This document shows, in pieces, positions 35,998 through 47,910 of a stretch of 64,000 nucleotides of DNA. Source of the DNA: Hygrophila difformis (Eukaryota > Streptophyta > Magnoliopsida > Lamiales > Acanthaceae); contig JAOANR010000013.1 in assembly GCA_030278955.1 (NCBI GenBank), positions 41,948,191 through 42,012,190 on the forward strand. Direction: 5' to 3'. The translations under genes and the position numbers were made by a program. Numbering within the stretch: the first letter of the stretch is position 1; each line of letters opens with the position of its first letter. The notes beneath the pieces are model-generated. The model made no database searches and had not been told where the DNA came from. It saw nothing but the letters and a program-made list of their open reading frames with translations.

Positions 35998-36239
35998 AGG
36001 CGGATCCACTCACAATACTGGGTAGTACGTGATACCACTCAAATTGATAAAATTATTATTTTAAGCTACAAAAGTTTTTAGATTTAGCTTGATTTGGCTT
36101 TGTGCAACCACTGAATTTTTGTTGTGATACCACTATAATCAATTATAACCTAGTCTTTTTCAATAGTTTTTTTTATTTTAACTACCATTTTTAATTTTAA
36201 CATAGTTTTCCACTGGAAAAAAAAATTCTGGATCCGCCG
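35998..36239. mobile_element. Short MITE-like element
   Basis: A perfect 10-bp inverted repeat GGCGGATCCA / TGGATCCGCC bounds 242 bp of AT-rich sequence. No convincing target duplication was found. Confidence 0.5.
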
Positions 36240-36545
36240 CATTTGCATTGATAGTTGTTTTAAAATAATTATAATGGTTGTTGAACTTATGTGACTTCGT
36301 TTAGGTTTGGTCAATTTCGATTGTGATTCTAGGTTTAAATACACTAATTAAAAAGAATGAAAAACAAAAAACATATACTTATATTTTTCTTGCGAGATAC
36401 TACTTCACAAACTAGATTAATGTAAACCATTCTATAAGATATAAGTTTTTTAAGGAAATGTTGCAATTTAAATATATGATTATTGCATTGTATTTTAAAA
36501 TGAACTATTATTTGTACTTTGATTATAATTATTTTTTGTATTATA

Positions 36546-36807
36546 CTCCCTCCGTCCCATGTAAGACGTCTTGTTTGATTTTTTGATACTGTTCATTGTT
36601 CAACTTTGACTCAATATTATTGTAAGTATATATTTGAAAAAAAAATAGTCGAGTTCGGTCTTGTTAGATTCGTCTAATCGTATAGTTTTAGAATATATAT
36701 TTTACATAATTTTTACTTGAATATATTTTAAGTTATTAACGATTAAAAAAAGTGCATTGGATTGTGTGCAGAAGTCAAACAAGACATCTTAGTTGGGACA
36801 GAGGGAG
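36546..36807. mobile_element. CTCCCTCCGT-family MITE
   Basis: Ends CTCCCTCCGTCCCATGTAAG and, inverted, TTGGGACAGAGGGAG, with TA on both sides. This is the best preserved copy of the family in the window. Confidence 0.92.
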
Positions 36808-36979
36808 TATTTTTATTTCATAAAAAAAATTAATAAATTTTTATATATTTTACAAATAAAAGTGTAATAAAATTGTAAGTGGTGTGGAAAAGGAAGAAAT
36901 TAAATATGGCCTAAAGGGTTACTTACCGAGAAAGAGGGCAAGTGCATGCGCTAATTGTCAAACTGCATAATTAATTATT

Positions 36980-37121
36980 ATTTTTTTTGGATGAGCCATT
37001 GAGGCCTAGGAAAGGGGTGGTGGGAGCCCATGCCACACAATTATAAAGGGGAGGGATAGGGGTTGGTGGGAATCAAACCTCCAACCTGACTTAACCACTT
37101 GGGCTAAGTCCTCATCCATCA
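36980..37121 (-). mobile_element. tRNA-derived SINE
   Basis: In minus sense: GATGAGGACTTAGCCCAAGT (A box), a shortened A-to-B spacing, GGAGGTTTGATTCCC (B box), then GGGCTCCCACCACCCCTTTC and an A-rich tail. Confidence 0.8.
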
Positions 37122-37666
37122 TAATTAATTATTTAGTGCGGCAAGTGAATTACTCGACTCGGATATACTATCATATATGAGTAAGTATTTGCTTCATAAA
37201 ATTTATGTCTACTCAATAATAATAATAATAATAAACTCAGTGGATGTTTGGGAGTCAGCAGATCCGCTAGCAGATAGCAGATTCGGAGAGAGAACTGTGA
37301 GACAATATGCTCTTCCAATATACTATATGCTGGTCAATATGCTGTCTTACAAACAGCCCCTCAGTTGATTTAAGTAGTATAGGACTATAACATTTTAAAT
37401 AAAGGTCTGAAAGAAGGGTTCTTTCAAGTTGAATGTTGAAACTGACACCACAACAACACAGCCAAATAGAGACGTGAAAAAAAAAAAAAAAAAAAATGCA
37501 ATGGCTGCTAGCTCTACACCAGTTTCCCCAACAAGCTAAGGTTCGCTCCCAAATCCCAATCAATCATTTCACAACAGTACACAGCCAAATTTCCCAACGA
37601 TGTGAGCTGGGAAAACCATCCCTTTCGCATCAAAATATCTCCAAATGAATCCACTCTAAAATAGTA

Positions 37667-38117
37667 CTCCTCGTCCCATTAAAAGTGGCCACTTTCTTTT
37701 GGGCACGGGAATTTAGGCTGTGGTGTTTAATAGTTAAAGTAGTGTGAGTAAATTTGACTAATCAATCCATCTAATTTATAATGGTTACATTTGACTTTTA
37801 AACATATTTATTAATAAACTTTGATTTAATGTTATCGTAATGATATAGAAAGGAAAAAATAATCAAGTGTGATCTTGTTGGAATCGTCTAATCGTATAGG
37901 TTTAGAATATATATTTTATATAATTTTTATTTATACTCATTTGGAGATATTAATGGTGAAACATATATAGGGACTTTGTGCAGAAAGTACAATTGTCATT
38001 ATTGTGGAGTTTTTAATCATGCTTATGTTAATCTAATTTGCTTAAAAGAGAAAGTGACCATTTTTAATGGGACACCCCAAAAAAGAATAGTGGTTACTTT
38101 TAATGGGATGGAGGGAG
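37667..38117. mobile_element. Longer CTCCCTCCGT-family MITE (451 bp)
   Basis: Ends CTCCTCGTCCCATTAAAAGT and ATGGGATGGAGGGAG, flanked by TA. The family core (GATCTTGTTGGAATCGTCTA, AGAATATATATTTTATATAA) is present with additional sequence on both sides. Confidence 0.8.
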
Positions 38118-38453
38118 TAGCTCTCACAGTCCAAGATCCAATTTCTTCAACACCAATCTAGGAGTACTTCCTTACATAATATAGTAGTACTTACAAAAAT
38201 GCATCCCATACAGGACTAACTCACAGCCTATACACAAACTCATTTTTGCTACAACCATAATAATGTCGCAGCAGAGCTATCAACATGTCTGTCTTGTCTT
38301 TCTTTTTGTGTATATGCCTGTCGTCGGTGCACGTTCTTCCTCATCGTATCAGGGCTGCCACAAAACGCTACTACACCTTTCAAAGAATAATAATAATATG
38401 GACAGTTAATTATGTATAGACTCACAAACAACAATGCTGTTCGGACAATATAA

Positions 38454-41401
38454 TCATCTCCACCAATCGAGTATCTTCAGCCTCCTAGTCCGATGTACGG
38501 CCAGGTTAACCGCGGGGACTTTGTGCCTAACCTGTCGCCATATCATATTTACAGCATCTTCCTTCTTCGAAGGGTATTGGAATTCGAAGTGGTGAGAAAT
38601 GCTTTTCAAGTGTAGCCACATCTTCGTCCATTTTTCCCGCGAAACTCCTCTGAGCTCGTTGACCAGGAACCCGGGTTTCAGAGCCTCTTTCACTGAGAAG
38701 AAAATTGAGAATTCTGTGTAGTCTAGTTCGCTTTCAAATGGCAGCTCGATCCTGTCGCTCAGGATTACAGGAATGCAGTGGCTCACGATTGCATCGAATA
38801 GACGGCACGATGATGGGGTATCGCCTGCAGGGTGGAGACAGAACTTCGAGGATCGCATTTGTTTGGTAGACTGGCATTGGCAAAATTAATACAGGACATG
38901 AGATGACAAGATAAAATCTCGACGTAAAGAAAGCACCTAACCAAGGAAGGTCTAGAAGACGAACATAGTAATTTTTTTTTGCTAAACAGCCTATACTGAT
39001 AACAAACATGGTTGATCATGAATAAAGTTGTGAACTTGGAGCACGAGTAACAATCTTGAACAAATAACAAAAGCGAGGAAAAAGCTAACAAAGTTGTCGT
39101 GTCACCAATGGCACAAAACAACTTACAGCTTTAAAGGATTGTTCCGAAGCATGGCCTTCCTCGTATATGACATCCTTTGTTCCATTCAACAGCTTACGTA
39201 GCTGTGCACGAATTTTACCCTCCTGCCAAATTAATACTATGTCAGAAAGGGCCTATTCATCAAACTAAACTAGTAAAGAAAGATAGGTTTGTGTTCCATT
39301 GAGCATACATCTTTCCTGATAGTTCTCCCACGGAAGAAGAGAAGTGTCTTACGAGAGTTGAATGGATCCTCATGGTCATCATTGGCATATGATTCAACCA
39401 TGTGTACATAAGGGGCAACAACATCCTTTGCCAATCGAGAAATATTCATTATCCGGCCAAAATCAGCAACAATGAATATCGAGGAGTTAATTTCATCACG
39501 GTAATGCCTGAAAGCGTTTGGATGATGCAGGGGTATTACATGGTCCCGCCCGCCAGATCTTTTCCAGTAATCTGATGCTCTTAGGAAATTCAACACCTCG
39601 AGCTACAGTTAGATGCAAGAATTATCAGCCAATAATAGAAAGGACTAACCACACTCTTTGAAATTATAAATAGAAATAAATCATCCTGAACTCGGAACTT
39701 AGGTGGTGAACTGGTCACCAAACCGTACACGTACAATTTAATCATTTAAAATCAATCAAACTAGTTGCAGTTGTAGTATCAAGTTATTGCCAAATCGAAG
39801 ATGCTACATGAGGCAATTGTATTCGTGTGGCAAAAAAAAATGTAAATCTCACAATAATTGTCTACTAGCAGGAAACATTGATGCACACAAGCAAATCCAC
39901 CGTGTTCCAAGTTCATTTTCTTCCCTCGATTCCACAATCCATGGATTTGGCACGGTAGTGCCACAGCAATATTTTAAGTTTGTGCCCATGTTCATTTAAG
40001 ATGTGAAAACTCGAAAAACCAATCAGAGATCAAGGTTATTGGTACACATTACTTGATTCAAAATATGAACACATCACAGGCTGTTACTTGTTAGAGATCT
40101 CAAGATTAACAACTAAGTTGTCAAAACTTTGTGACAACAAATTATAACCATGAAACTCCCTGAAATCCCTCTGGGAAACAGGAAGCACAAATCTCCTCAC
40201 TGACAAAGTCAAAGTATGTTCTTTGCTAAAACATAAATATACTACTTAAATGTCTGACCTTTTCAAATCCTGCACATGCATATATTGCTTATGCAAATGC
40301 CTGCTCATTAAGATTAGTAATAAATATACCCCCAAAGAAATAATTGATGGCATTTCATATTCTGCACATGCACATATTCCCGGAACCTAATGATCAGACG
40401 AGTAAAACCCACCAGCAGCATTCTGTTTAGAAGCCAGCCAATCCAAAAGGATATCTTGGAAGTTGGAACTCTACATACAGTGTTTGGAAAGCAACTAAGA
40501 CACTGCTTCGTGCCATCCCAATTCGTTGATTTACCACAACGTGGATTGGTACAAATAAACTGTATAGTTCTCTATTCTGAAGAAAATCACTAAAAAAGAA
40601 CAAGGAGCATCCAGATTAGGTTATTAAAATAAGTGAATTCTGAAACCCTAAATGTGCATTGGGAAATGGGAACAGGACCCAAATGTCAAACATTCCCCTG
40701 ATCTCTACGTTTAATGAATCAGAGAATTTTAAGAATGTCGTGACCCCAACGCAACTGAATCCAAGAACATTGATCAACACTAAACAGGAATTACCTCAAT
40801 TTCAACGACAAAATTAAGATCACAGAAACAAAAATACCGAAAAAGATTAACTTTACACAATTCAAGTCACAACAGAACAGTAGAAGAGAAAACAAAAACA
40901 AAAAGGCACCTGCAACTGCTGATCCACAGTATTCTCCTCCGCCATATGCTTAACATAAACATTAAAACTCAGGGACGAAAAGAAGGGCACGAAGAAGACG
41001 TCAGCGGAGCCCGGATCCTCGACCCGCACCGCCTCCCGGGCAGACCCGGATTCGCCATCATCATCCCCTTGGTCCAATAACGAAGCCATCATCCAGTACT
41101 CGACGCTGTGCTGCCTACGGAGGCCATCGTTCCGAACCCAGAGGGGGATATTCTGCGCAGTGACCGGAGTGTTGTTGGGGAAGTTATGGTCCATTAATCC
41201 GACATTAAAACGCGGCGGCAATTCGTGCATGAAGACTCGGAGGGGCGGCGATCCGGGGCGGCCGGGGACGGCGTTGGTGAACTGTGGGATGAAGGAGAGG
41301 AATTGGGATCTGTAGTCGACGGTGGCGAGGAGGAAGAAGAGGGGGAGGAGGCATAGTGAAATGGAGAGGCAGAGGAAGGGTTTGGTGATGGATTTTTGCA
41401 T
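38454..41401 (-). CDS. Exostosin-like glycosyltransferase, family GT47 (ARAD-type)
   Basis: A Golgi type II membrane glycosyltransferase expected to add sugars to a cell-wall polysaccharide or protein glycan. Four phase-0 exons (41401-40910, 39602-39309, 39222-39127, 38870-38454) give 432 residues, normal for the subfamily. Residues 8-29 form the signal anchor. The exostosin domain follows: [13 protein letters not shown] (about 54-66), [44 protein letters not shown], and the nucleotide-sugar part [20 protein letters not shown] (301-320) with [11 protein letters not shown] and ELPFE. The C-terminus [10 protein letters not shown] matches a conserved plant GT47 subgroup. The start is the first in-frame ATG; the preceding codon is TTG. 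Donor sugar and acceptor cannot be told from sequence. Intron 3 holds a SINE-tail-like fragment near 38970. Confidence 0.95.
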
Positions 41402-41603
41402 CAATCAATCTGGAAATTCGGGATTGGGGAGGAGATTGGTAGCAAGAAATTGAGCGAATTGGAAGGAAAGATTGATTGATTGATTAGATCAGCTTAGGGG
41501 ACGGGGAATGTGGATTGGGCCGTTGGGGTTTACGGATCTTTTTCTGTTCTTTTTCTTTTCTTGTCTTGTCTTTGATTTTTCCCATTTCCTATTTCTGGTC
41601 GGG

Positions 41604-41610
41604 ATTTATA
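41604..41610 (-). promoter_or_regulatory. TATA-like box of the GT47 gene
   Basis: TATAAAT on the minus strand about 200 bp upstream of the ATG; a MITE begins 60 bp further upstream. Confidence 0.45.
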
Positions 41611-41672
41611 CAGAGGGTTAAAAGCCTAAGCCTTGATTGATTTCTTTATTTTACACCTATATATAAAAAATA

Positions 41673-41932
41673 CTCCCTCCGTTTTTTAATAACTTCTCCA
41701 TTTCTGCACTGCACGCAATCCAGCGCACATTTTCAATCATTAATATCTCATATTATATATAAGTAAAAATTACAAATAATTGATATTCTAAAACTACGTG
41801 ATTAGACGAATCCAATAATATCTCACTTGACTATATTTTATCTTATATAACTATGTTAAAAAATTGAATCAAAGTTACTTAATGAATAGTAACTACTATT
41901 CAAAGGGTGATGATAAATAAAAACGAAGGGAG
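41673..41932. mobile_element. CTCCCTCCGT-family MITE upstream of the GT47 gene
   Basis: CTCCCTCCGTTTTTTAATAA and, inverted, AACGAAGGGAG, flanked by TA. The interior matches the copy at 11608 (GTGATTAGACGAATC, CTATATTTTATCTTATAT). Confidence 0.9.
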
Positions 41933-42175
41933 TAAATAAATAAATATCCTTTTTCTCCTATTCTTTAATATGGATCTATTCGATTTAAGATTCCATTTAT
42001 CTTAAGAGTTTATAATTTATAAAAAAAAAAATCGTAAAAAAGAATCAACCCAAGAGCTACATAAAGGGAAAAAAAAATATACAAATAGTGTATGAATCAA
42101 TCTCTTTTTGTCTATTTAAGTCATAGTCTGATCTTTGTATAAGATAGATGCTCCACCAATCTAAGATATTATTAA

Positions 42176-42338
42176 TTTCTTTTGTTTTTTCCTTGACCAG
42201 CATATACATGCTTGGAAATGGCAGTGGGAGTCCATACCACATAAATTACAAAAGGGGGATAAAGGTCGGGTGTCAAATCGAACCCCAACCTATATATTAT
42301 GAGTGGGAGACTTGACCACTATAGTAAATCTCCATCAC
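42176..42338 (-). mobile_element. Diverged tRNA-derived SINE
   Basis: In minus sense: GTGATGGAGATTTACTATAG, GTGGTCAAGTCTCCC, GGGGTTCGATTTG (B box) and GGACTCCCACTGCCATTTCC. Older than the other copies. Confidence 0.65.
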
Positions 42339-42665
42339 AATCGAAGGGATTATTGAGTGCTAAATGGTATCAAATTAAATTACTAAGTAATGAAATGGTG
42401 TAAAAATTTTAGGGGATTGCCAAAACTAGTTCATCCCATTGTTTGGTTATTAGAGGCAAATTGGCACCCCACCCCCACCAAAGATGAAGCATCTTGGAAT
42501 GACAAGATATGATTTAAACCGATATGACTTTAGAGCCTTCCAAAGAGTTCCACACACCTTTACATACAAGATTGTTACATCAGATTCTTGAATGGGAAAT
42601 AGGTGAGTGAGTATATATGTTTGTATATATTCGGAAGCAATTGAAATGGGTGCTTGACACTACTA

Positions 42666-42928
42666 CTACATCCGTCTCTACATTTTTGTTACAGATGGTT
42701 TTTTTGCACTATTCACTGTTTAATTTTGACTCAAATTTTTAGTATAGCTATGTAAGAAAAAACATAGTCAAGTCAAGTGAGATCTTGTTAGATTCGTCTA
42801 ATCTTGTAGTTTTAGACAATCAGCTTTTATAATTTTTCGTTGTACAAAATTTAAGTTATTAACCTTGAAAATGTGTCTCGGCATGCGTGTCGAAGGCCAA
42901 TGTAACAAAAATAATGAAACAGATGAAG
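42666..42928. mobile_element. CTCCCTCCGT-family MITE
   Basis: Ends CTACATCCGTCTC and GAAACAGATGAAG with TA flanks; inverted TTTTTGTTACA blocks lie on both sides and the shared core GATCTTGTTAGATTCGTCTA. Confidence 0.85.
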
Positions 42929-44032
42929 TATATAAGTTCCATACACCTTTAAATTTTGTTCGATAAAGCTCATGATAGATATTTTAATTTATTTTGTAAA
43001 ATGTTGTGAGTTTATAAAATAATTAAATATAGAATTGTATTATAAATATAATATAAATATTTTATCATGTATTAAAAATTTATCTTTTATTTAACATCAC
43101 TAAGTTTTTAAAAAAAATAGGTACGTATATGATAAAATTATAAATAATTAAACTTAAGTATATTTTACTTTTAAAAAAAACACATTCAAATATATAAATA
43201 CAGATAAGCATTCTTTTTTAAAAAAATATGGAATTTAATAAACCCTCATAACCTATTATATAGTGTGTACCTCAATCAAAGAATTGAATCCTATCTCATT
43301 GCCTTGGGCATATATTATTATTATTATTATTATTTTTTTAAAAAAAAAAAAGGGAGTGGAATATAGAAATTCAGACCGTGAAGGCACCATTTTTCCACAA
43401 AACAATGCCACGAAGAAGACGGGAGGAATTCTAGGGAACACCTAATATATCGACAGTGGCTTTCTTTTTTTTTTCTTTTTTTTTTTGGGGTGAAATTTAA
43501 CTTGAATTCTAGGAAATCAATGTACACTAAAGTTGTTGAAAATTATATGGCTTGAAGGGTTTCGTTTTTGTGACTGGATAATTAGGATTGGTGAAGGCTG
43601 CAAGAAAACGAACTATAACCATATTATTATAATAGTAACAACATTTAATTTGGATAGGAGTGAACCTGGACGGAATTGTGGGAAATGGGAAGGGAGAGTT
43701 GAAGAATCTTGATGATGCTGTATATCAACTCTGTGTTGTGTCCAGGTTCAAATGTCTACTGAATCTCTTTCGCTTAAACATTTTACGTTGGTGCAGTGTG
43801 TCAATTAGTTGCTAATTATTAGAATATTAATTGTAGTTGATTAACTAAGTTTACTTGATCAACTGTTTTGATGATGCAGTAGTTATTAAAAAGTATATGG
43901 CAGAAATTAATTCATCATAAAATTTAGTTGATAAAAGTATAAAAGGTAACAGTTAAACCAAAATGTTGTGAAAAAAATACTACTAAGGTTTTTAAAACTA
44001 GTTTTTTTTTTGGGTAAGCTTTAAAAACTAGT

Positions 44033-44079
<47 letters not shown>

Positions 44080-44245
44080 AACCAATCACGATTCAATTAC
44101 TCCAAAACTGTATTTACCAAATTAATAACCTGGTCAAGAATGTGGATTGAATTAAAAGTATAGTGAAAAGATATGCTAATGGCGTGACAGATTTGTGGTG
44201 AGTTTGGATAATGGCATCATATAATCTTAAGTTCGAATTTCCTTC
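42929..44245. other. AT-rich intergenic stretch with homopolymers
   Basis: No gene seen. It includes an ATT repeat at 43312-43335, T-rich tracts near 43465 and a 39-bp A run at 44040-44078 preceded by a duplicated AAAAACTAGTTTTTTTT segment. Confidence 0.65.
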
Positions 44246-44253
44246 ATCGATAC

Positions 44254-45254
44254 TAGGGATGGCAATTTCACCCGCACCCGCCCATAACCCGATCCACCCG
44301 ACCCGACTAAATGGATGAAAATCCGACAAAAGGTGGTTTCTTATAGGGTGATGGGTGGATCGGGTGACGGATCGGGTCGGATATGGATTTAGGCTCATCC
44401 AACCCATCACCCGATCCATCACCCAACCCACCATCCAAACCATCCATCACCCGTTATATTTTATTAAATGTTTATACATACTTAATAGTATATTTTAGTA
44501 AAAACTCTAACATAGTTTTTCTTCTTTATTTATTCGAGGTAAAAGGGGATCGAAGCCAATTTATTCATGAAATTGTTGAGAATTATACATTCCAATACAA
44601 TCATCTCTAAGAATATTCGAAATGTAATCAGGCGGCCTAGTTCGTTGGTCGACGCTAGCCGCCAGAAGATATCATCGGATGAGTCTATCGACGTCTTTAT
44701 TACATTCCCTTGGTATTGCTTGAAAGTTCAATTCCTTACTACACTTAGCCATGTCTTGTAAAAAATCTAACATAGTTTTTCTTCCATTTTCTTCTACAAT
44801 CCCTTCCGACGTTTTTACATTTCCCAATTCCCCTATAATCCCACCACTCATTATTAAGAGAGGCCTGATCGACTAATCTTCCTAATGTCAAGACTCTTCA
44901 GCATGTTTTATAATTCTCCGGTTTGACCATTTCATCCACAAAGTTCAATTCTTCTCCTTTTTGGGTTTTATTCTCTGTTTACACTCCGCTTCCATGTATC
45001 ACAAACCGGGTATAGTTTTCTAGATTTTATGGTTTTGAAACATGAATTGACTTTGAGTATAAATAATTGCAAGTTTATGCATGCTTTAAATCCATTACTC
45101 ACCCGATCCACCCGTTTCACCCGTGGTTGATGGGTGGATTGGATTTGGGTTGAGTTTTAGATGGATGATGGGTGGATTGGATGATGAAATAATATTCATG
45201 GATGGAGGTGGATTTACCCTTCTCCGATCCACCTCCGATCCATTGCCATCCCTA
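44254..45254. mobile_element. hAT-type non-autonomous element (1001 bp)
   Basis: Perfect terminal inverted repeats TAGGGATGGCAAT / ATTGCCATCCCTA, flanked by the 8-bp duplication ATCGATAC (44246-44253 and 45255-45262). Subterminal regions are rich in GGATCGGGTGGAT-type motifs in both orientations. No transposase frame. Confidence 0.95.
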
Positions 45255-45284
45255 ATCGATACACTGCTTGGGTATTATTCGGGA

Positions 45285-45285
45285 A

Positions 45286-45348
<63 letters not shown>
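45285..45348. repeat. (AAT)n microsatellite
   Basis: About 21 uninterrupted AAT units. Confidence 0.95.
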
Positions 45349-45349
<1 letters not shown>

Positions 45350-45402
45350 GAGAACATTAGTATATTTTGTTCCCACGATTTTCCCCACACCACTTATTAA
45401 TT

Positions 45403-45690
45403 GCTCCATCCGTCTCAACAATATGTTACATTTTTCTATTTTTGACACTGTTCATTAATTAATTTTAACCTAATGTTATCGCAAATGAGAAAAAATTATA
45501 AAAGAGAAAAACTCATCCAAAAAAATTATAAAAGAGAAAAAAGTCGAATTCACTCTTATAGATTCATCTAATCGTCTAGTTTTGAAATATATATATTTTT
45601 TTATATTTTTTTCATTTATATACATTTTAAAATAGTAACAGTTGAATAAATATATTTATACACCTGATCCAAAAGTTTTGAGACATAAAT
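45403..45690. mobile_element. Degenerate CTCCCTCCGT-family MITE
   Basis: Left end CTCCATCCGTCTC, family core TGACACTGTTCATTAATTAA and AGATTCATCTAATCGTCTAG, and a decayed right end near GTTTTGAGACATAAAT. A 25-bp internal duplication contains AAAAAATTATAAAAGAGAAA. Confidence 0.6.
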
Positions 45691-46063
45691 AATGAGACAA
45701 CGAGACTACAAATAATGCAATTATATATTAATTATAATCCATTATCACCAATCCGCAGGCTTACTTTATGACAAGCAAAGCAAATTGAATGTCCCATAAC
45801 CTAGAAATCAAGTTGAATGGCAAGGAAAATGCCCAGAATCCACATATTCCCTGATACCAAGTTTATTCACAATTCACTTATCCCACATTCATGGCTAGGT
45901 TCACTATATCTAAGAGTCGAATAAGTCGATCGCGCACCTTACAAAATTCCCATGCCTGTTGTTGATGCAACAATACATTAATTGGTCGATTAATGAACTA
46001 TATATATACACTACTACACTAGTGTCGACGTGAATCCAATCATCAATGAGTTCAACCAATTTC

Positions 46064-46523
46064 GGGCCCGTTTGGATTGGCTTTTAGAAAAAGCAGAAGC
46101 CAAAAGCATAAGCAGAAGTAAAAGCCAAAAGCAGAAGCAGGTAACTTTTGTGTTTGGATGGAATGTTTGAAAAGCAGCTTTTTTCAAAAGTGTGTTTGGA
46201 TATGTAAAAGTGAAAAGTGCTTTTGAAATGTGTAAATTACCAAAAAGGATATGTTATTTATATATAATAGTATATATTTATAGTGTAATTAAAATAAATT
46301 AATAGGGGCATTTATGACTCTGCACACATTACTAGGTGCTTTTGGCTTCTGCTTTTCGGAGAAGCACCCCCTGGGCTGCTTCTCCCAGAAGCACTTTTGC
46401 AGCTTTTCGAGGTGCTTTTGCTTTTTCCCAAAAGCCAAAACAAACACTCATTTTCCTTCAAAAGTGCTTTTGTCAGAAGCAAAAGCCAAAAGCACTTCAA
46501 AATAAGCCATTCCAAACGGCCCC
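46064..46523. mobile_element. MITE with GGGCCCGTTTGG ends
   Basis: Inverted ends GGGCCCGTTTGGATTGGCTT and, in reverse complement, GGGGCCGTTTGGAATGGCTT, flanked by TTC on both sides (46061-46063, 46524-46526). The body is built of AGAAGCAAAAGC-type repeats. Superfamily uncertain. Confidence 0.75.
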
Positions 46524-47064
46524 TTCATCATTGGATTTCCCCAAGAGTTCCCTTAAATCGTTTCATTGAGTGGGCTGTTTATGCAACGAGAAATTACTCA
46601 CTGAAGCGTTTGGGGGAACTTTAGGGGCGATTATGATGTAATAGAACAATGCTGCATTTCGTAGTACTTGGAAAACTTCATCCAACTATATGTACGAGTA
46701 CTTGGATGCCTTAGATTGCCCGTTTGGTTCCGTTTTCTTTTTAATTTTGAAATCACCTCGGGTTTCCACATATTTCTCTGTTTAGTTTCTATTTCTAATT
46801 GCATTGTCTTCCTCTGAGTTCGTTTCTTCCTTTGCGACAGAGAACAAACATAGGAACCAAGCTAATTGCATTTGCAACGGTAACCATTGATGTCCGAGCC
46901 ATGAAGAACAAACCATTCGTGTTTTCTTGCAATGTCTTTTTTATGAACAGTTGGGCCTAACATATACATATACGAGATAGTCTCAGGGGATATTTGAGAG
47001 TGAACATGTTTGTTTTTACGAAAATCATCGATCCACATGACCACATTGTTATGACCATCTTTAA

Positions 47065-47457
47065 GGGTCTATTCTGCACGCAGCTTTTAAGAGCTTTTGG
47101 GAGCTTTTGCTAGCTTTTGATTTTATATTAAAATTGTAACTTCGTTTTGTACACTAGCTTTTGAGAGATGTAGCTACAATTTGAAGCTCTACTAATAGAA
47201 GCTACTTAGGATAGCGTTCAAAAAAAGCTAGCAAGCTTATTTATGTCCAATTATAATTTTAACCCAATAACCAACCCACTATCCAATAATATATATATAA
47301 ATATTTGTCATTTTATGTAATTTTATAATTTTTATGACAGCTAGAACTAGTTGTATCAGACACATAAATAAAACTAACAACTACAGCTCCCACAACTCCA
47401 GCTCCCTACAGTTGCAGCTCGCAGCCTGCAACTACAGCTCCGCGTACAGAACAACCC
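47065..47457. mobile_element. MITE with GGGTYKWTTCTGYACGC ends
   Basis: Ends GGGTCTATTCTGCACGCAGC and, in reverse complement, GGGTTGTTCTGTACGCGGAG, flanked by TAA (47062-47064, 47458-47460). The 3-bp TWA duplication suggests PIF/Harbinger. The body is rich in AGCTTTTG and CTACAGCTCC repeats. Confidence 0.75.
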
Positions 47458-47870
47458 TAAAACAAAATAAAAGCATCCTAGAATCGCATCTATTTTGAAA
47501 TGGATAGAATATTAGTAGTAGTATATATCACAATTAATTATTTGCTACTCTCTTCATTTAATTTATTCGTAACTAAAAAAATAATCTAATACTATATGGT
47601 ACTATCTAGTAGTGCCTTTTAATGATACATTAGAGGGGTCGTATTAAGTTGAGATGAAATTGGAAGATCTCTCTAATACTAGTGATGGATGAATTTTGAT
47701 GGGCAAAATCTCATTCATTGGAAAATGGAATTCCATTTTTCAAAGCATCGATCGAACACTCTATGGTTCTATCTACAAATCATAAATGCCCAAACACAAC
47801 AATAATTAATACTGCTAACAATTAAAATCAAAGGTATGGAACACATTGAATTCATAAACACCAAAACCCT

Positions 47871-47878
47871 TATAAATA
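47871..47878 (+). promoter_or_regulatory. TATA box of the lipid-transfer gene
   Basis: TATAAATA, 33 bp before the ATG region begins, so the leader is very short. Confidence 0.7.
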
Positions 47879-47910
47879 CTACCGGCCACTAGTACCTTTG
47901 TCTCAACAAA

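Noticed and set aside
46312..46624. Several overlapping frames on both strands
   Set aside because: Generated by AGAAGCAAAAGC repeats of a MITE.
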